A DNA stretch of 27,862 nt from Bacteroidia bacterium (GCA_021152555.1 JAGKVE010000021.1:1-27862), one strand, 5' to 3'. Shown: positions 16,660-24,187, counted from the stretch's first letter. A program made the numbers and translations. The notes: generated by a model from the sequence alone, not told the origin.

Positions 16660-16980
16660 ATGATAGTTACCACTACACCGACCATTGAAGGTCACACCAT
16701 TAAGGAGTACAAAGGTCTTGTTTCCGGAGAGGTTATCTTCGGAATAAATTTCCTGAAGGACTTTGGCGCGTCGCTTCGTGATTTCTTCGGAGGACGTACC
16801 GACAGTTACGAAAAGGCTATGCTCGAAGGACGCGAGACCGCGCAGAAAGAAATGCGCGAGCGCGCCGAGAAATTGGGCGCCAACGCCATCGTGGGCGTTA
16901 GCTTTGGTTATGAGACGATGGGACAAGCCAACAGTATGATTATGATTTCCATCAGCGGCACAGCCGTTGTGATTGACTAA
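16660..16980 (+). CDS. YbjQ/UPF0145 family protein
   Basis: This 106-residue protein matches the YbjQ (DUF74) family of small proteins that form rings, function unresolved. The conserved parts are the opening strand (MIVTTTPTIEGH), the G-L-V-S-G-E-V-I-F-G-I-N-F segment (about 20-32), a central R-x-x-x-Y-E-K-A helix and the L-G-A-N-A-I-V-G-V-S-F-G-Y core (about 73-85). The length is typical. It lies 4 bp after the Nudix gene. Its last 15 bases, GTTGTGATTGACTAA, recur just at and after the end of the next gene. Some family members are annotated as heavy-metal binding, but no metal site is evident here. Confidence 0.85.
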   Translation: MIVTTTPTIEGHTIKEYKGLVSGEVIFGINFLKDFGASLRDFFGGRTDSYEKAMLEGRETAQKEMRERAEKLGANAIVGVSFGYETMGQANSMIMISISGTAVVID

Positions 16981-16984
16981 AATT

Positions 16985-17572
16985 ATGGACTATAAGAAAG
17001 GAACAGTTTACGAACTGATGGACGCGGGCGGTCCAACGGACGTGCGCGAACCATATTTTATGGAGGCAGTCGATGAGATGATGCGCTCACGTAAGTTATG
17101 CGCGATTGCCAATGCCAAGATGCCGGACGATGAAACTTATATCGCTGACCTCGAAGAACTTTTTGGACGCAAGTTGGACGATGTGCGCATCCTCACTCCG
17201 TTTATTTGCGATTTCGGCAACCGAGTCAAGTTTGGCAAGGGTGTGTTTATCAATCACTCTGCTGTATTGAGCGCGTCAGGAGGGATTGAGTTTGAAGACG
17301 GAGTGGCGATTGCACCGTGTTTTCGCGTGGCGACCATCAACCATGATTTCAACAACCGCCACACCATCTACACGTACGGCAAAGTGACCATCAAAAAGAA
17401 TGCCTGGATTGGTATGAATGTCACCGTTTGCCCGGGTGTAACCATTGGCAAATATGCTGTAGTAGCTGCCGGAGCGGTTGTGACCAAGGATGTACCGGAC
17501 TATGCTGTTGTGGGCGGTTGTCCTGCCAAAGTAATCAAGATGCAGAACCCGGAGGAACAACAAGAGTTGTGA
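16985..17572 (+). CDS. Maltose/galactoside O-acetyltransferase-like (left-handed beta-helix)
   Basis: This 195-residue acyltransferase is of the Maa/LacA group, transferring acetyl from acetyl-CoA to a sugar or related acceptor. After an N-terminal helical cap, residues from about 70 onward show hexapeptide repeats of a left-handed beta-helix, including I-G-M-N-V-T, V-C-P-G-V-T and I-G-K-Y-A-V. The catalytic His is H120 in T-I-N-H-D, and the C-terminal VVGGCPAKVIK closing motif is intact. The ATG at 16985 fits the family start (MDYKKGTVYELMDAGG). An in-frame ATG at 16973 overlaps the previous stop and could add four residues. The acceptor is unknown, and no sugar-metabolism gene is nearby. 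Confidence 0.85.
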   Translation: MDYKKGTVYELMDAGGPTDVREPYFMEAVDEMMRSRKLCAIANAKMPDDETYIADLEELFGRKLDDVRILTPFICDFGNRVKFGKGVFINHSAVLSASGGIEFEDGVAIAPCFRVATINHDFNNRHTIYTYGKVTIKKNAWIGMNVTVCPGVTIGKYAVVAAGAVVTKDVPDYAVVGGCPAKVIKMQNPEEQQEL

Positions 17573-17598
17573 TTGACTAATAAAAAACAAATCATGGG

Positions 17599-18003
17599 AT
17601 GATTGTAGTGCTGTTGATTTTGTTGGCTTCGGTGATAGTTAGCATTGTTGCTTTCATTGCCTATAAAAAGCAAAATAATCCCCAAAGGATTATGCGTGAG
17701 GGCAAACTGCTGAAGAGCGAGATGGTCTCTATTAACGGAGAACAGTTGTATGTGGAGAAAGTGAGGTTCAAGGATTGGCATGTCAGTATTCATTCTTTTT
17801 ATGTGATTTCCGACGAGCTGGCTGAAGGACATACCGTCGTTGAACAAAGATGGAATTATGACGATTTCTGCAACATCACCGTTCGCCTCGAAGATTACAC
17901 ATACATGCTTATCCGTCAAGTGGATGCCGTTGCCCTTGTCCGCAGCTTCCGCCCCATCCCGATTGATGAATTTGACAGTATTGCACAACCTTTGATTTTA
18001 TAA
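17599..18003 (+). CDS. Small membrane-anchored hypothetical protein
   Basis: This 134-residue protein has one clear N-terminal transmembrane helix (about residues 2-22, all V, L, I, A, S), followed by a basic stop-transfer patch (YKKQNNPQRIMR) and a soluble domain of about 100 residues. With the basic residues after the helix, the soluble part is probably cytoplasmic. I do not recognise the domain. It starts 26 bp after the acetyltransferase gene and ends 2 bp before the HARE-HTH gene, so it belongs to the same transcript. A start at 17593 runs directly into a stop, so the ATG at 17599 is used. Confidence 0.6.
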   Translation: MIVVLLILLASVIVSIVAFIAYKKQNNPQRIMREGKLLKSEMVSINGEQLYVEKVRFKDWHVSIHSFYVISDELAEGHTVVEQRWNYDDFCNITVRLEDYTYMLIRQVDAVALVRSFRPIPIDEFDSIAQPLIL

Positions 18004-18005
18004 TT

Positions 18006-18212
18006 ATGAAACTAGAGGAAGCGATAACGTATGCCATCATGTCGGATGGTCATGGTAAGACGACTGACCAGATAGCCGCTGCTATCAACCGCAATGGTTG
18101 GCACATCCGCAAGGACGGCAAGCCCGTGACGAGCGCACAGGTCTATGCCTGCATCTGCCGTTATCCTTCCATCTTTACGAAAGAAGCAGGCAGAATCTGC
18201 GTGATGTTATGA
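18006..18212 (+). CDS. Small HARE-HTH-like DNA-binding protein
   Basis: This 68-residue protein looks like a stand-alone HARE-HTH domain, the winged helix shared by RpoE-delta, HB1/ASXL proteins and some restriction enzymes. HARE-HTH has been proposed to link DNA-modification recognition to effectors. The pattern is visible as L-E-E-A-I-T-Y-A-I at the start, T-T-D-Q-I-A-A-A-I-N-R-N-G-W in the middle, and the V-T-S-A-Q-V-Y-A-C-I recognition helix near residues 41-50. It starts 2 bp after the preceding stop and overlaps the next micro-ORF (ATGA). Small size makes the family call moderate. Confidence 0.6.
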   Translation: MKLEEAITYAIMSDGHGKTTDQIAAAINRNGWHIRKDGKPVTSAQVYACICRYPSIFTKEAGRICVML

Positions 18213-18322
18213 CATACGATGAATACATAGCACAACAGCAACAGGCAATCGACGAGGAGCAGCAGGAGGATAGCTGTTTCTTGGAGTACCAGCCCGAAGG
18301 GCAGTTTGTCCGTGGACATTAG
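18209..18322 (+). CDS. Micro-ORF, 37 aa, acidic Gln/Glu-rich peptide
   Basis: This open frame starts on the ATGA that overlaps the HARE-HTH stop and encodes 37 residues with a Q-Q-Q-Q-A-I-D-E-E-Q-Q-E-D helix-forming, strongly acidic centre. The overlapping start is the same coupling used elsewhere in this operon (16194, 21676, 23529), which argues that it is translated. The frame is also open upstream within the HARE-HTH gene, but that part is only a shadow. Function is unknown; an acidic partner of the basic HTH protein is one possibility. Confidence 0.45.
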   Translation: MTYDEYIAQQQQAIDEEQQEDSCFLEYQPEGQFVRGH

Positions 18323-18346
18323 CAAGTTTGAAGTAAGTGATTTGAT

Positions 18347-19207
18347 ATGAAAAAGATTATTTTTATGATGGCATCGCTACTGATGTTTGTAGGATGCACA
18401 ACGAACAAGCCCGCAGAGGCGAGTGTTGTGAACGTGCCTTTTGAGGTGGCAAAGAACTATTTCTTTAAGAATGGTCAGACGATTCCGACGAGCCCGAAGA
18501 TAACTACGGCAGAAGCGTTCGACCAACTCTTCGGCATGGCTGCGTTCATGGGCAAGGATGGTCAACCGACGGCTATCGATTTTGACAAGCAGTTTGCGCT
18601 GGCAATCGTGCTGCCGGTGACGGATGTAGCGACGGAGATCATTCCGCAGAAAGTTGAAGCCAAAGGCGACCAATTACTTTATTCTTACGAGGTAAGGACC
18701 GGCAAACAGCAATCGTTCTCCATTCAACCCGTTTCTATCATCATTTTGGACAAGCAATTTGAGAACCACGAAGTTATACTTATCAACGAACAACTTATGC
18801 AAGAAAACATGAAAGAGGTACAAGCGTACCTGAAGGAATGCAGTGCATTCTTCATCGCCACAGTGGATGGCGACCAACCGCGTGTGCGGCCGTTTGGCGT
18901 GTCGGAAATCATCGACGGACGTCTGTATATCATGACCGGCAAACGCAAAGATGTATTTAAACAGATGGCTGCCAACGGCAAGTTTGAGATCTGCGCACTC
19001 AAGCCATCCGGAGCAGAGTGGATGCGTCTGAGTGGCACGCTGGTCAACGACGAGACGCTGGCTGTCAAGGAGGAGTTCCTGAACCGCAACGAAGAGTTGA
19101 AATCGATGTATCGCGCCGACGATGACAACATGGCTGTGCTTTACATTCAAGATGCTACTGCTCGTTTCTGTTCCTTCTCTGCTCCCGAACGCAAAGTGAC
19201 GTTCTGA
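18347..19207 (+). CDS. Lipoprotein fused to a pyridoxamine-oxidase-like flavin domain
   Basis: Residues 1-17 form a lipoprotein signal with a lipobox ending V-G-C17, so the protein is predicted to be exported and lipid-anchored. Residues about 25-150 match a common Bacteroidetes lipoprotein domain (F-G-M-A-A-F-M-G-K-D-G-Q-P-T pattern near 62-75). From M155 the sequence switches to a complete pyridoxamine 5'-phosphate oxidase-like split-barrel domain (F-I-A-T-V-D-G-D-Q-P-R-V-R-P-F-G, then L-Y-I-M-T-G-K-R-K-D-V), normally a free cytoplasmic protein starting MKEV. The two halves share one uninterrupted frame. An internal start at 18809 could still yield the cytoplasmic enzyme alone. The domains are clear; the fusion is unusual. 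Confidence 0.8.
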   Translation: MKKIIFMMASLLMFVGCTTNKPAEASVVNVPFEVAKNYFFKNGQTIPTSPKITTAEAFDQLFGMAAFMGKDGQPTAIDFDKQFALAIVLPVTDVATEIIPQKVEAKGDQLLYSYEVRTGKQQSFSIQPVSIIILDKQFENHEVILINEQLMQENMKEVQAYLKECSAFFIATVDGDQPRVRPFGVSEIIDGRLYIMTGKRKDVFKQMAANGKFEICALKPSGAEWMRLSGTLVNDETLAVKEEFLNRNEELKSMYRADDDNMAVLYIQDATARFCSFSAPERKVTF

Positions 19208-19293
19208 TGTGAAGATGATAAATGGACAAATTCGTAGCCTTATATTTTGAGCGGCAAAGAGGCGATTGAGTTAGTAAGAGCACATAAATAGAC
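19208..19293 (+). pseudogene. Possible gene remnant
   Basis: This 86-bp gap contains no full gene. One frame from an ATG at 19221 reads M-D-K-F-V-A-L-Y-F, and another frame right after it reads L-S-G-K-E-A-I-E-L-V-R-A-H-K and stop. Together they look like the two ends of a small protein joined out of frame, as after an internal deletion. This is a weak impression and could be chance. Confidence 0.2.
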
Positions 19294-19962
19294 ATGCCAC
19301 ACTACGAGATACATAGTTGCGAGCAGATGATGGAACTCATCCAGCAGCTCGGATTCCTGCCGCTTTTAGCAAGCGGCATATCCGGCTATTCGGCGGAAGA
19401 GATGGCAGATGAGGAATGTCGTTACATCGTTTTTCCGGATGGTGGATGGGATTGGCCGTTATGGAAATGGAAAGGTATCATCATCAACGAGAGCGATTGC
19501 GTCTATGGCAAGTTCTTCAACGGCAAGGCGGGTTTTATCAGCCGCTCGTGGTGGCGGCATTTCTGCAACTGGCGTCGCAGCCTCTATCCCATGCAGGAGG
19601 ATGGCAGTATAGAAGGTATCATTTACCAGACGCTCTGCGAACAAGATAGTATCATCAACCGCGACTTGCGTGCGGCATGTGGCTTCTCCGGTCCGAAGAT
19701 GCGGAGTAAGTTCGACGGCTATGTGACGCGTCTACAGATGACAACGCGTGTAGTGACGGAAGATTTCGTCTATCCGCGTGACAAGCATAATCGTGAATAC
19801 GGTTGGGGATGGTCGTTACTCACCACTCCCGAACGGCTATATGGCAAGGACGCATGTTCCGTAGATTGCTCGCCGGAGGAATCATATCGGCTAATGACCG
19901 AGCACTTACATACCATCCTTCCGTATGCGACCGACAAACAGATAAGCAAACTATTGAGATAA
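19294..19962 (+). CDS. AlkZ-related protein
   Basis: This 222-residue protein resembles, from memory, the group annotated as AlkZ-related. These are winged-helix proteins related to the YcaQ/AlkZ DNA glycosylases, which unhook crosslinks and remove bulky N-alkyl adducts. Supporting segments are WKWKGIIINE (about 57-66), V-Y-G-K-F-F-N-G-K-A-G-F-I-S (about 70-83), the N-W-R-R-S-L-Y-P block and the late Y-G-W-G-W-S-L-L-T-T-P-E. It is about half the length of true AlkZ, and I cannot place the catalytic residues, so glycosylase activity is unproven. It shares its operon with an AlkD-type glycosylase at 22846. The gene is real; the family is moderately sure. Confidence 0.6.
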   Translation: MPHYEIHSCEQMMELIQQLGFLPLLASGISGYSAEEMADEECRYIVFPDGGWDWPLWKWKGIIINESDCVYGKFFNGKAGFISRSWWRHFCNWRRSLYPMQEDGSIEGIIYQTLCEQDSIINRDLRAACGFSGPKMRSKFDGYVTRLQMTTRVVTEDFVYPRDKHNREYGWGWSLLTTPERLYGKDACSVDCSPEESYRLMTEHLHTILPYATDKQISKLLR

Positions 19963-19983
19963 GCATGACCAAAAGACAATATA

Positions 19984-20511
19984 ATGGAGAAGTTAGAAGA
20001 ACAGATACATAGCGACTTGCAGCAGTATTTGCTGAGTGTGAATGAAATTGACGAGCGTCTGCCGGAATGCCCGGATGTGGAGGACAAATGGGAGGCGATT
20101 GCTAATGCGTATATCCCTGACGGAGTGCGTGAGTTTCAGAATTATCCGCTCGCGTCGCTCGGGTGGATGATGTATATCGGCATGGCATTGGCGAAGATGT
20201 GGGATGACGATTGGCAGTACTATGCTGCAAAGGACGATTTGTATGTCTATCTGCGTGACAAACGCGGCTACGATGCCATGGACGAGTATATTCGCAGAGA
20301 CGTGCTCAAACTCAAAGGCAAGGATTTTGCTGCGACTGAAGAGCTCGTTAGCGAGTGTGCCTCACGAGTGCATAACACGTTGATGCATCAGGACATCGAA
20401 CCGGGCACCAAAGAGGCTTTCCTTGCCTACGTCGCTTGCCTGCATCAGTTATACCTTTTCGGTGCCGCTGTACAACTCAAACGCATGGGTTACCACATGA
20501 CGAGAATATAA
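19984..20511 (+). CDS. Hypothetical protein, 175 aa
   Basis: I do not recognise this family. The protein is acidic and largely helical, with E-R-L-P-E-C-P-D-V-E-D-K-W near residues 24-36, Y-P-L-A-S-L-G-W-M-M-Y-I-G-M-A near 54-68 and W-D-D-D-W near 73-77. The aromatic Asp-rich patch is conserved-looking and could be a ligand or metal site. The hydrophobic stretch is too short and mixed to be a clear membrane span. It starts 21 bp after the AlkZ-related gene and ends 17 bp before a membrane-protein gene, as part of the long operon. No function is proposed. Confidence 0.6.
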   Translation: MEKLEEQIHSDLQQYLLSVNEIDERLPECPDVEDKWEAIANAYIPDGVREFQNYPLASLGWMMYIGMALAKMWDDDWQYYAAKDDLYVYLRDKRGYDAMDEYIRRDVLKLKGKDFAATEELVSECASRVHNTLMHQDIEPGTKEAFLAYVACLHQLYLFGAAVQLKRMGYHMTRI

Positions 20512-20528
20512 AATATAGTGATTATACT

Positions 20529-20942
20529 ATGAAAACGATTATCGGTATAGAAAAATTCTGGACATTGTTCATTGGTCTCGGTGCCGTTTGGGGTGCAATG
20601 ATGATGTGGATTGACCCGACAGGAGTCATGTGGGGCATGGATCTGATGCTGGAATTGCTACGTGCAAAGATGCCGTGGCCGGATATTTTCTTCCGCAACT
20701 TTATTCCTTCCAGTTTTGTGTTGTTGGTAGTCAACGGCATAACGCAATTCATAGCAACTTATCTGCTTTTTAAGAGCCATCGTTGGGCGCAACCGGCAGT
20801 CCTTGCCTGTGGCATCATTCTCATGCTTTGGATTAGTCTCGAATGGTGGATTTGGGGCTTCAATGCCATCTGTAATACCTATTTCGCCTTTGGTTTGATA
20901 GAAGCCGTATTGGCTATTATTGGTTTGAAGAAACAACAATAG
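20529..20942 (+). CDS. Small integral membrane protein, four helices
   Basis: The preferred start is the ATG at 20529, giving 137 residues; the upstream part of the frame overlaps the previous gene and is ignored. Four hydrophobic helices are visible, at about residues 8-26, 52-76, 82-100 and 108-132, with Trp-rich ends. Small charged loops leave little room for an active site. It resembles the many small four-helix membrane proteins of gut Bacteroidetes without assigned function. It ends 2 bp before an alpha/beta hydrolase gene and may be the first of a membrane-linked group with the genes up to 22846. Confidence 0.65.
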   Translation: MKTIIGIEKFWTLFIGLGAVWGAMMMWIDPTGVMWGMDLMLELLRAKMPWPDIFFRNFIPSSFVLLVVNGITQFIATYLLFKSHRWAQPAVLACGIILMLWISLEWWIWGFNAICNTYFAFGLIEAVLAIIGLKKQQ

Positions 20943-20944
20943 TT

Positions 20945-21679
20945 ATGGACTTTCACATTTACGGTCCACAAGGCCAACCAACGTTGCTACTCCTGCCCGG
21001 TTTGGGTGTGTCGCACGAGATCTTCCTACCGCTCATAGAACGGTTGCAGGATAAGTTCTATATCGTTGCTGCAGGCGTGGATGGTTTTCTCATAGGCAAG
21101 CCGTCACGCTTTACATCAGTGGACGACCAAGCGGCGCAAGCTATCCAATATGTAAAGAACGAGTTAAGCGAACACCTGGATGTGGCTTATGGTTTATCGT
21201 TAGGCGGCAAGATTCTCTCCCGAATGATGGAGCGCAATGAGATTGTGATTGACCATACCATCATGGATGCGGCACCTCTATTGCCGCTACCGAAATGGAG
21301 TGTTGACCCTTTGCGGTATTATCAGGCGTTTAACGTGTGGACGTGCTACCACTGGACAGGTTTCTGGCGATGGGTGTTCCATTCGCACTATTTCGATGTG
21401 CTGCTGGATGAGGTGCGCAAAGTCTATCCGTCCGGTCGCAGTCAGGCAGTATTGGATGGTTACAAGTCTGTCTATACCAACCGCTTGGAGTCCATCCACG
21501 GCGCAGACATTCACTTCTGGTATGGCACTAAAGAAGCCTTTGTTGCCAAGCCGCAAGTGGAGCAATTGTTGAAACTATGCCCGTCTGCACATGTAGAAAT
21601 TTTCGAAGGAATGAACCATGGTCAACTCCTTATCGACCATCCCGATGAAGTTGCCAAACGAATAATAGAACTATTATGA
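20945..21679 (+). CDS. Alpha/beta hydrolase
   Basis: This 244-residue protein has the alpha/beta hydrolase fold: L-L-L-P-G-L-G at residues 15-21 (oxyanion region), the nucleophile elbow G-L-S85-L-G-G and H225 in G-M-N-H-G near the end as catalytic His. The acid is probably in the W-Y-G-T-K-E strand (about 192-197). A Trp-rich cap (about 125-150) suggests a hydrophobic substrate. There is no signal peptide, so it is cytoplasmic. The stop overlaps the ICMT-like gene by 4 bp (ATGA), which hints at a joint role on lipid or methylated substrates. The specific substrate is unknown. Confidence 0.82.
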   Translation: MDFHIYGPQGQPTLLLLPGLGVSHEIFLPLIERLQDKFYIVAAGVDGFLIGKPSRFTSVDDQAAQAIQYVKNELSEHLDVAYGLSLGGKILSRMMERNEIVIDHTIMDAAPLLPLPKWSVDPLRYYQAFNVWTCYHWTGFWRWVFHSHYFDVLLDEVRKVYPSGRSQAVLDGYKSVYTNRLESIHGADIHFWYGTKEAFVAKPQVEQLLKLCPSAHVEIFEGMNHGQLLIDHPDEVAKRIIELL

Positions 21680-22347
21680 CACCGAAACTATTTATACAAG
21701 CATTGACGAAGTTCTTTGCTGGACTGATTATCGTCGGACTATTACTCTTCCTGCCGGCAGGTACATGCGCTTATTGGCAGGCGTGGCTCTTTATCGGCAT
21801 TCTGTTTGTGCCGATGTTCATCGCTGGTATCTGGCTCATGTTTAGCAGTCCGGAATTACTGCGCAAACGACTAAGTGCCAAAGAGGAACAGGGGGAACAG
21901 AAATGGGTTGTAGCATTAAGTGGTTTGCTCTTTATCGCTATGTTTGTTGTGGCAGGACTCAACTTTCGTTTTGGATGGCTTCTTATGCCCAACTGGACCA
22001 CATACGTAGCCGCTGGTATTTTCCTGCTTGGCTACGCGCTTTATGCAGAGGTTATGCGCGAGAATGTGTGGCTTTCGCGTACGGTAGAGGTGCAAGAGAA
22101 CCAGCAGGTGATAGATACCGGTTTGTATGGTATTGTTCGCCATCCGATGTACTCGGCCACGCTGTTGCTTTTCCTCTCTATGCCCTTAGTGCTCAACTCG
22201 GTATGGTCATTCGCGTTGATGCTACTTTATATCCCTATTATCGTCAAGCGTATTCGCAATGAGGAAGAGGTTTTGGAGCGCGACCTTGCTGGTTACAAAG
22301 AATACAAGCAACGTGTGCGCTATCGTTTAATCCCGTATATTTGGTAA
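21676..22347 (+). CDS. Isoprenylcysteine carboxyl methyltransferase-like membrane protein
   Basis: This 223-residue integral membrane methyltransferase-like protein is of the ICMT/phospholipid methyltransferase family. Several hydrophobic helices precede the conserved C-terminal SAM-binding region, G-L-Y-x-x-x-R-H-P-x-Y near residues 151-161, then R-N-E-E near 194-197 and a Y-K-x-Y-x-x-x-V-R-Y-R-x-x-P tail. Bacteria do not prenylate proteins in the eukaryotic way, so the acceptor is probably a lipid or small molecule. It overlaps the alpha/beta hydrolase gene by 4 bp; a methylation and demethylation pair is one possible reading. Confidence 0.82.
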   Translation: MTPKLFIQALTKFFAGLIIVGLLLFLPAGTCAYWQAWLFIGILFVPMFIAGIWLMFSSPELLRKRLSAKEEQGEQKWVVALSGLLFIAMFVVAGLNFRFGWLLMPNWTTYVAAGIFLLGYALYAEVMRENVWLSRTVEVQENQQVIDTGLYGIVRHPMYSATLLLFLSMPLVLNSVWSFALMLLYIPIIVKRIRNEEEVLERDLAGYKEYKQRVRYRLIPYIW

Positions 22348-22348
22348 T

Positions 22349-22846
22349 ATGAACTGGACAATAATCCTCATTGAAGCAATTGTGCTGACGGCAGCATTCA
22401 CGGCGATGATACTCATTCCGCTGGTGAAGAATCCGGTGTGGTGGATAGCTGACTATCCCGAAGACATCCAAGAGGAATATTTCAAGACGCACGAACGCAT
22501 CCCATCGAAGTTCTTCACGCCGACTGTGCTCCTAAAGAAAGGCATGGCGATAATCATCGCTTTGGCTCTATTGCTTTTAGTGGTATGGCTGGCAGGCGCA
22601 TATGATTTCTGGTCGGCTCTTGGTGTCGGCTACGGCATGTGGCTATTCATCGATTGGTATGATTGTTTCTTCTTGGACTGGGTGTTGTTTGCTAACATGA
22701 AGTCAGTCCGCTTACCGGGCACCGAACACATGGATGACGCGTACCATCAGAAGAAATACCATTTCATTCAATCCTGCTGGGGAATGCTTATCGGCTTGAT
22801 ACCATGCCTCATCGGAGCAGGTTTATATGCTTGGTTGTTTTGTTAA
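22349..22846 (+). CDS. Integral membrane protein, unknown function
   Basis: This 165-residue protein has about four transmembrane helices, near residues 4-26, 64-84, 88-106 and 142-163. A conserved-looking cytoplasmic loop contains W-W-I-A-D-Y-P-E-D-I-Q-E, and a W-Y-D-C-F-F-L-D-W patch lies in the third helix region. It recalls a family of small membrane proteins common in gut Firmicutes and Bacteroidetes that has no assigned function. It starts 1 bp after the ICMT-like gene, and its TAA stop overlaps the AlkD start by one base (TAATG). Function remains open. Confidence 0.65.
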   Translation: MNWTIILIEAIVLTAAFTAMILIPLVKNPVWWIADYPEDIQEEYFKTHERIPSKFFTPTVLLKKGMAIIIALALLLLVVWLAGAYDFWSALGVGYGMWLFIDWYDCFFLDWVLFANMKSVRLPGTEHMDDAYHQKKYHFIQSCWGMLIGLIPCLIGAGLYAWLFC

Positions 22847-23532
22847 TGGAAACAGATAGAATCATATCAAAACTCTTTGCTTTACAAGACCAAGCATACG
22901 CAGACTTTCAAAGCAAGTTACTGCCGACTGTCAAACGCGAGACGGTTATTGGTGTGCGGACACCGAACTTGCGCAAAATGGCGAAGCAAATCTGCAAGAC
23001 TCCTGCTGCACAAGAGTTCTTGCACAGTTTGCCACATCGCTATTTTGACGAGAACCAACTGCACGCGTTTATCTTGTCGGAAGAGAAAGATTTCAACACC
23101 TGTATCGCTAATCTGGAGCAGTTCCTGCCATATGTGGATAACTGGGCGACGTGCGACCAATTATCGCCTCGTTGCTTCAAGAAGCATACTCAAGAACTAT
23201 TACCGCTTATTCGCAAGTGGATGAGAAGCAGGCACACTTACACGAAACGCTTTGGCATAGGGACGCTGATGCGCTTTTTCTTGGATGAGGCTTTCCGTCT
23301 GGAATACTTAGAATGGGTTGAATCCATTAAGAGCGATGAGTATTACATCCGCATGATGCAGGCATGGTTCTTTGCTACGGCACTTGCCAAACAGTGGGAT
23401 GCTACGTTGCCCTATATCGCGCAACATCGCTTGGAGAAAGATACGCATAACAAAACTATTCAGAAAGCCGTTGAGAGTTTCCGTATCACGGACGAACAAA
23501 AGGCTTTGCTAAAGACCTTGCGAGTGAAATGA
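22846..23532 (+). CDS. AlkD-like DNA alkylation repair glycosylase
   Basis: This 228-residue HEAT-repeat-like protein is of the AlkD family, which excises positively charged alkylated bases such as 3- and 7-methylpurines without base flipping. The key region is D-N-W100-A-T-C-D104, matching the catalytic W-x-x-x-D pair of AlkD. An Arg in T-K-R-F-G-I (R135) matches the third active-site residue. I use the ATG at 22846 because the longer frame reads into the preceding gene and the family starts near here. It overlaps the preceding stop by 1 bp and the next gene by 4 bp. Together with the AlkZ-related gene it gives this operon a DNA-base-repair component. Confidence 0.83.
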   Translation: METDRIISKLFALQDQAYADFQSKLLPTVKRETVIGVRTPNLRKMAKQICKTPAAQEFLHSLPHRYFDENQLHAFILSEEKDFNTCIANLEQFLPYVDNWATCDQLSPRCFKKHTQELLPLIRKWMRSRHTYTKRFGIGTLMRFFLDEAFRLEYLEWVESIKSDEYYIRMMQAWFFATALAKQWDATLPYIAQHRLEKDTHNKTIQKAVESFRITDEQKALLKTLRVK

Positions 23533-24137
23533 AAAAGATACTATTCCTACATGGCTTTTATGCAAGCGGACAATGTGTTCCTGCTGTTGCGTTACGTGAA
23601 GCATTCGCAGGGCGTGCCGATGTTCTGACACCGGACTTACCCATGCATCCGCAGGACACACTGCGTTTCATTCGCGAACTAATTGGCAGAGAAAAGCCCG
23701 ACTTGCTCGTAGGGAATAGTTGCGGTGCTTTCTATGCACAGATGATTGCTCCGGTCGTTGGCATTCCTGCCTTGCTTGGTAATCCTCATTTCCAGATGTC
23801 AGAGTTCTTGAAACAGCGCATAGGTCAACATGAATACAAGTCACCACGCAAGGATGGCAAGCAATCATTCGTTATTGATGAAGTTTTGGTTAAAGAGTTT
23901 GCCGCACTGGAGGCTACTCAATTCGACAATTGCAATCCTCAGTCCCGTGACCAAGTGTGGGGATTATTCGGTGAGCAAGACACTTTAGCGCATTTCGAAT
24001 CGCTCTTCTTAGAGCACTACAACCGTTCATTCCATTTCCCCAGAGGACATACTCCCACCGCTGATGAAGTCCGCACATGGTATGTACCGCTGGCAGAGAG
24101 GATGTTAATTGAACTATCATACACAAACGAGGTGTGA
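23529..24137 (+). CDS. YqiA-like alpha/beta esterase
   Basis: This 202-residue protein has the YqiA/UPF0227 type of alpha/beta hydrolase fold. H8-G-F is the oxyanion segment, the nucleophile elbow is G-N-S64-C-G, the acid is D151 in G-E-Q-D, and H174 in R-G-H-T completes the triad. YqiA-type enzymes are small esterases of uncertain physiological substrate. It is the last gene of the run starting at 14810, overlapping the AlkD stop by 4 bp (ATGA) and followed by a strong terminator at 24188. There is no signal peptide. Confidence 0.8.
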   Translation: MKKILFLHGFYASGQCVPAVALREAFAGRADVLTPDLPMHPQDTLRFIRELIGREKPDLLVGNSCGAFYAQMIAPVVGIPALLGNPHFQMSEFLKQRIGQHEYKSPRKDGKQSFVIDEVLVKEFAALEATQFDNCNPQSRDQVWGLFGEQDTLAHFESLFLEHYNRSFHFPRGHTPTADEVRTWYVPLAERMLIELSYTNEV

Positions 24138-24187
24138 GGCGTTTGTCGTTTACTATCTAATTCACTTTGACGGTTCCCTTTTCGTCG

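Noticed and set aside
14810..24137. Integron cassette array
   Set aside because: Genes are separated by a few bases or overlap, and no attC-like folded sites lie between them; the recombinase is not an IntI type as far as its motifs show.
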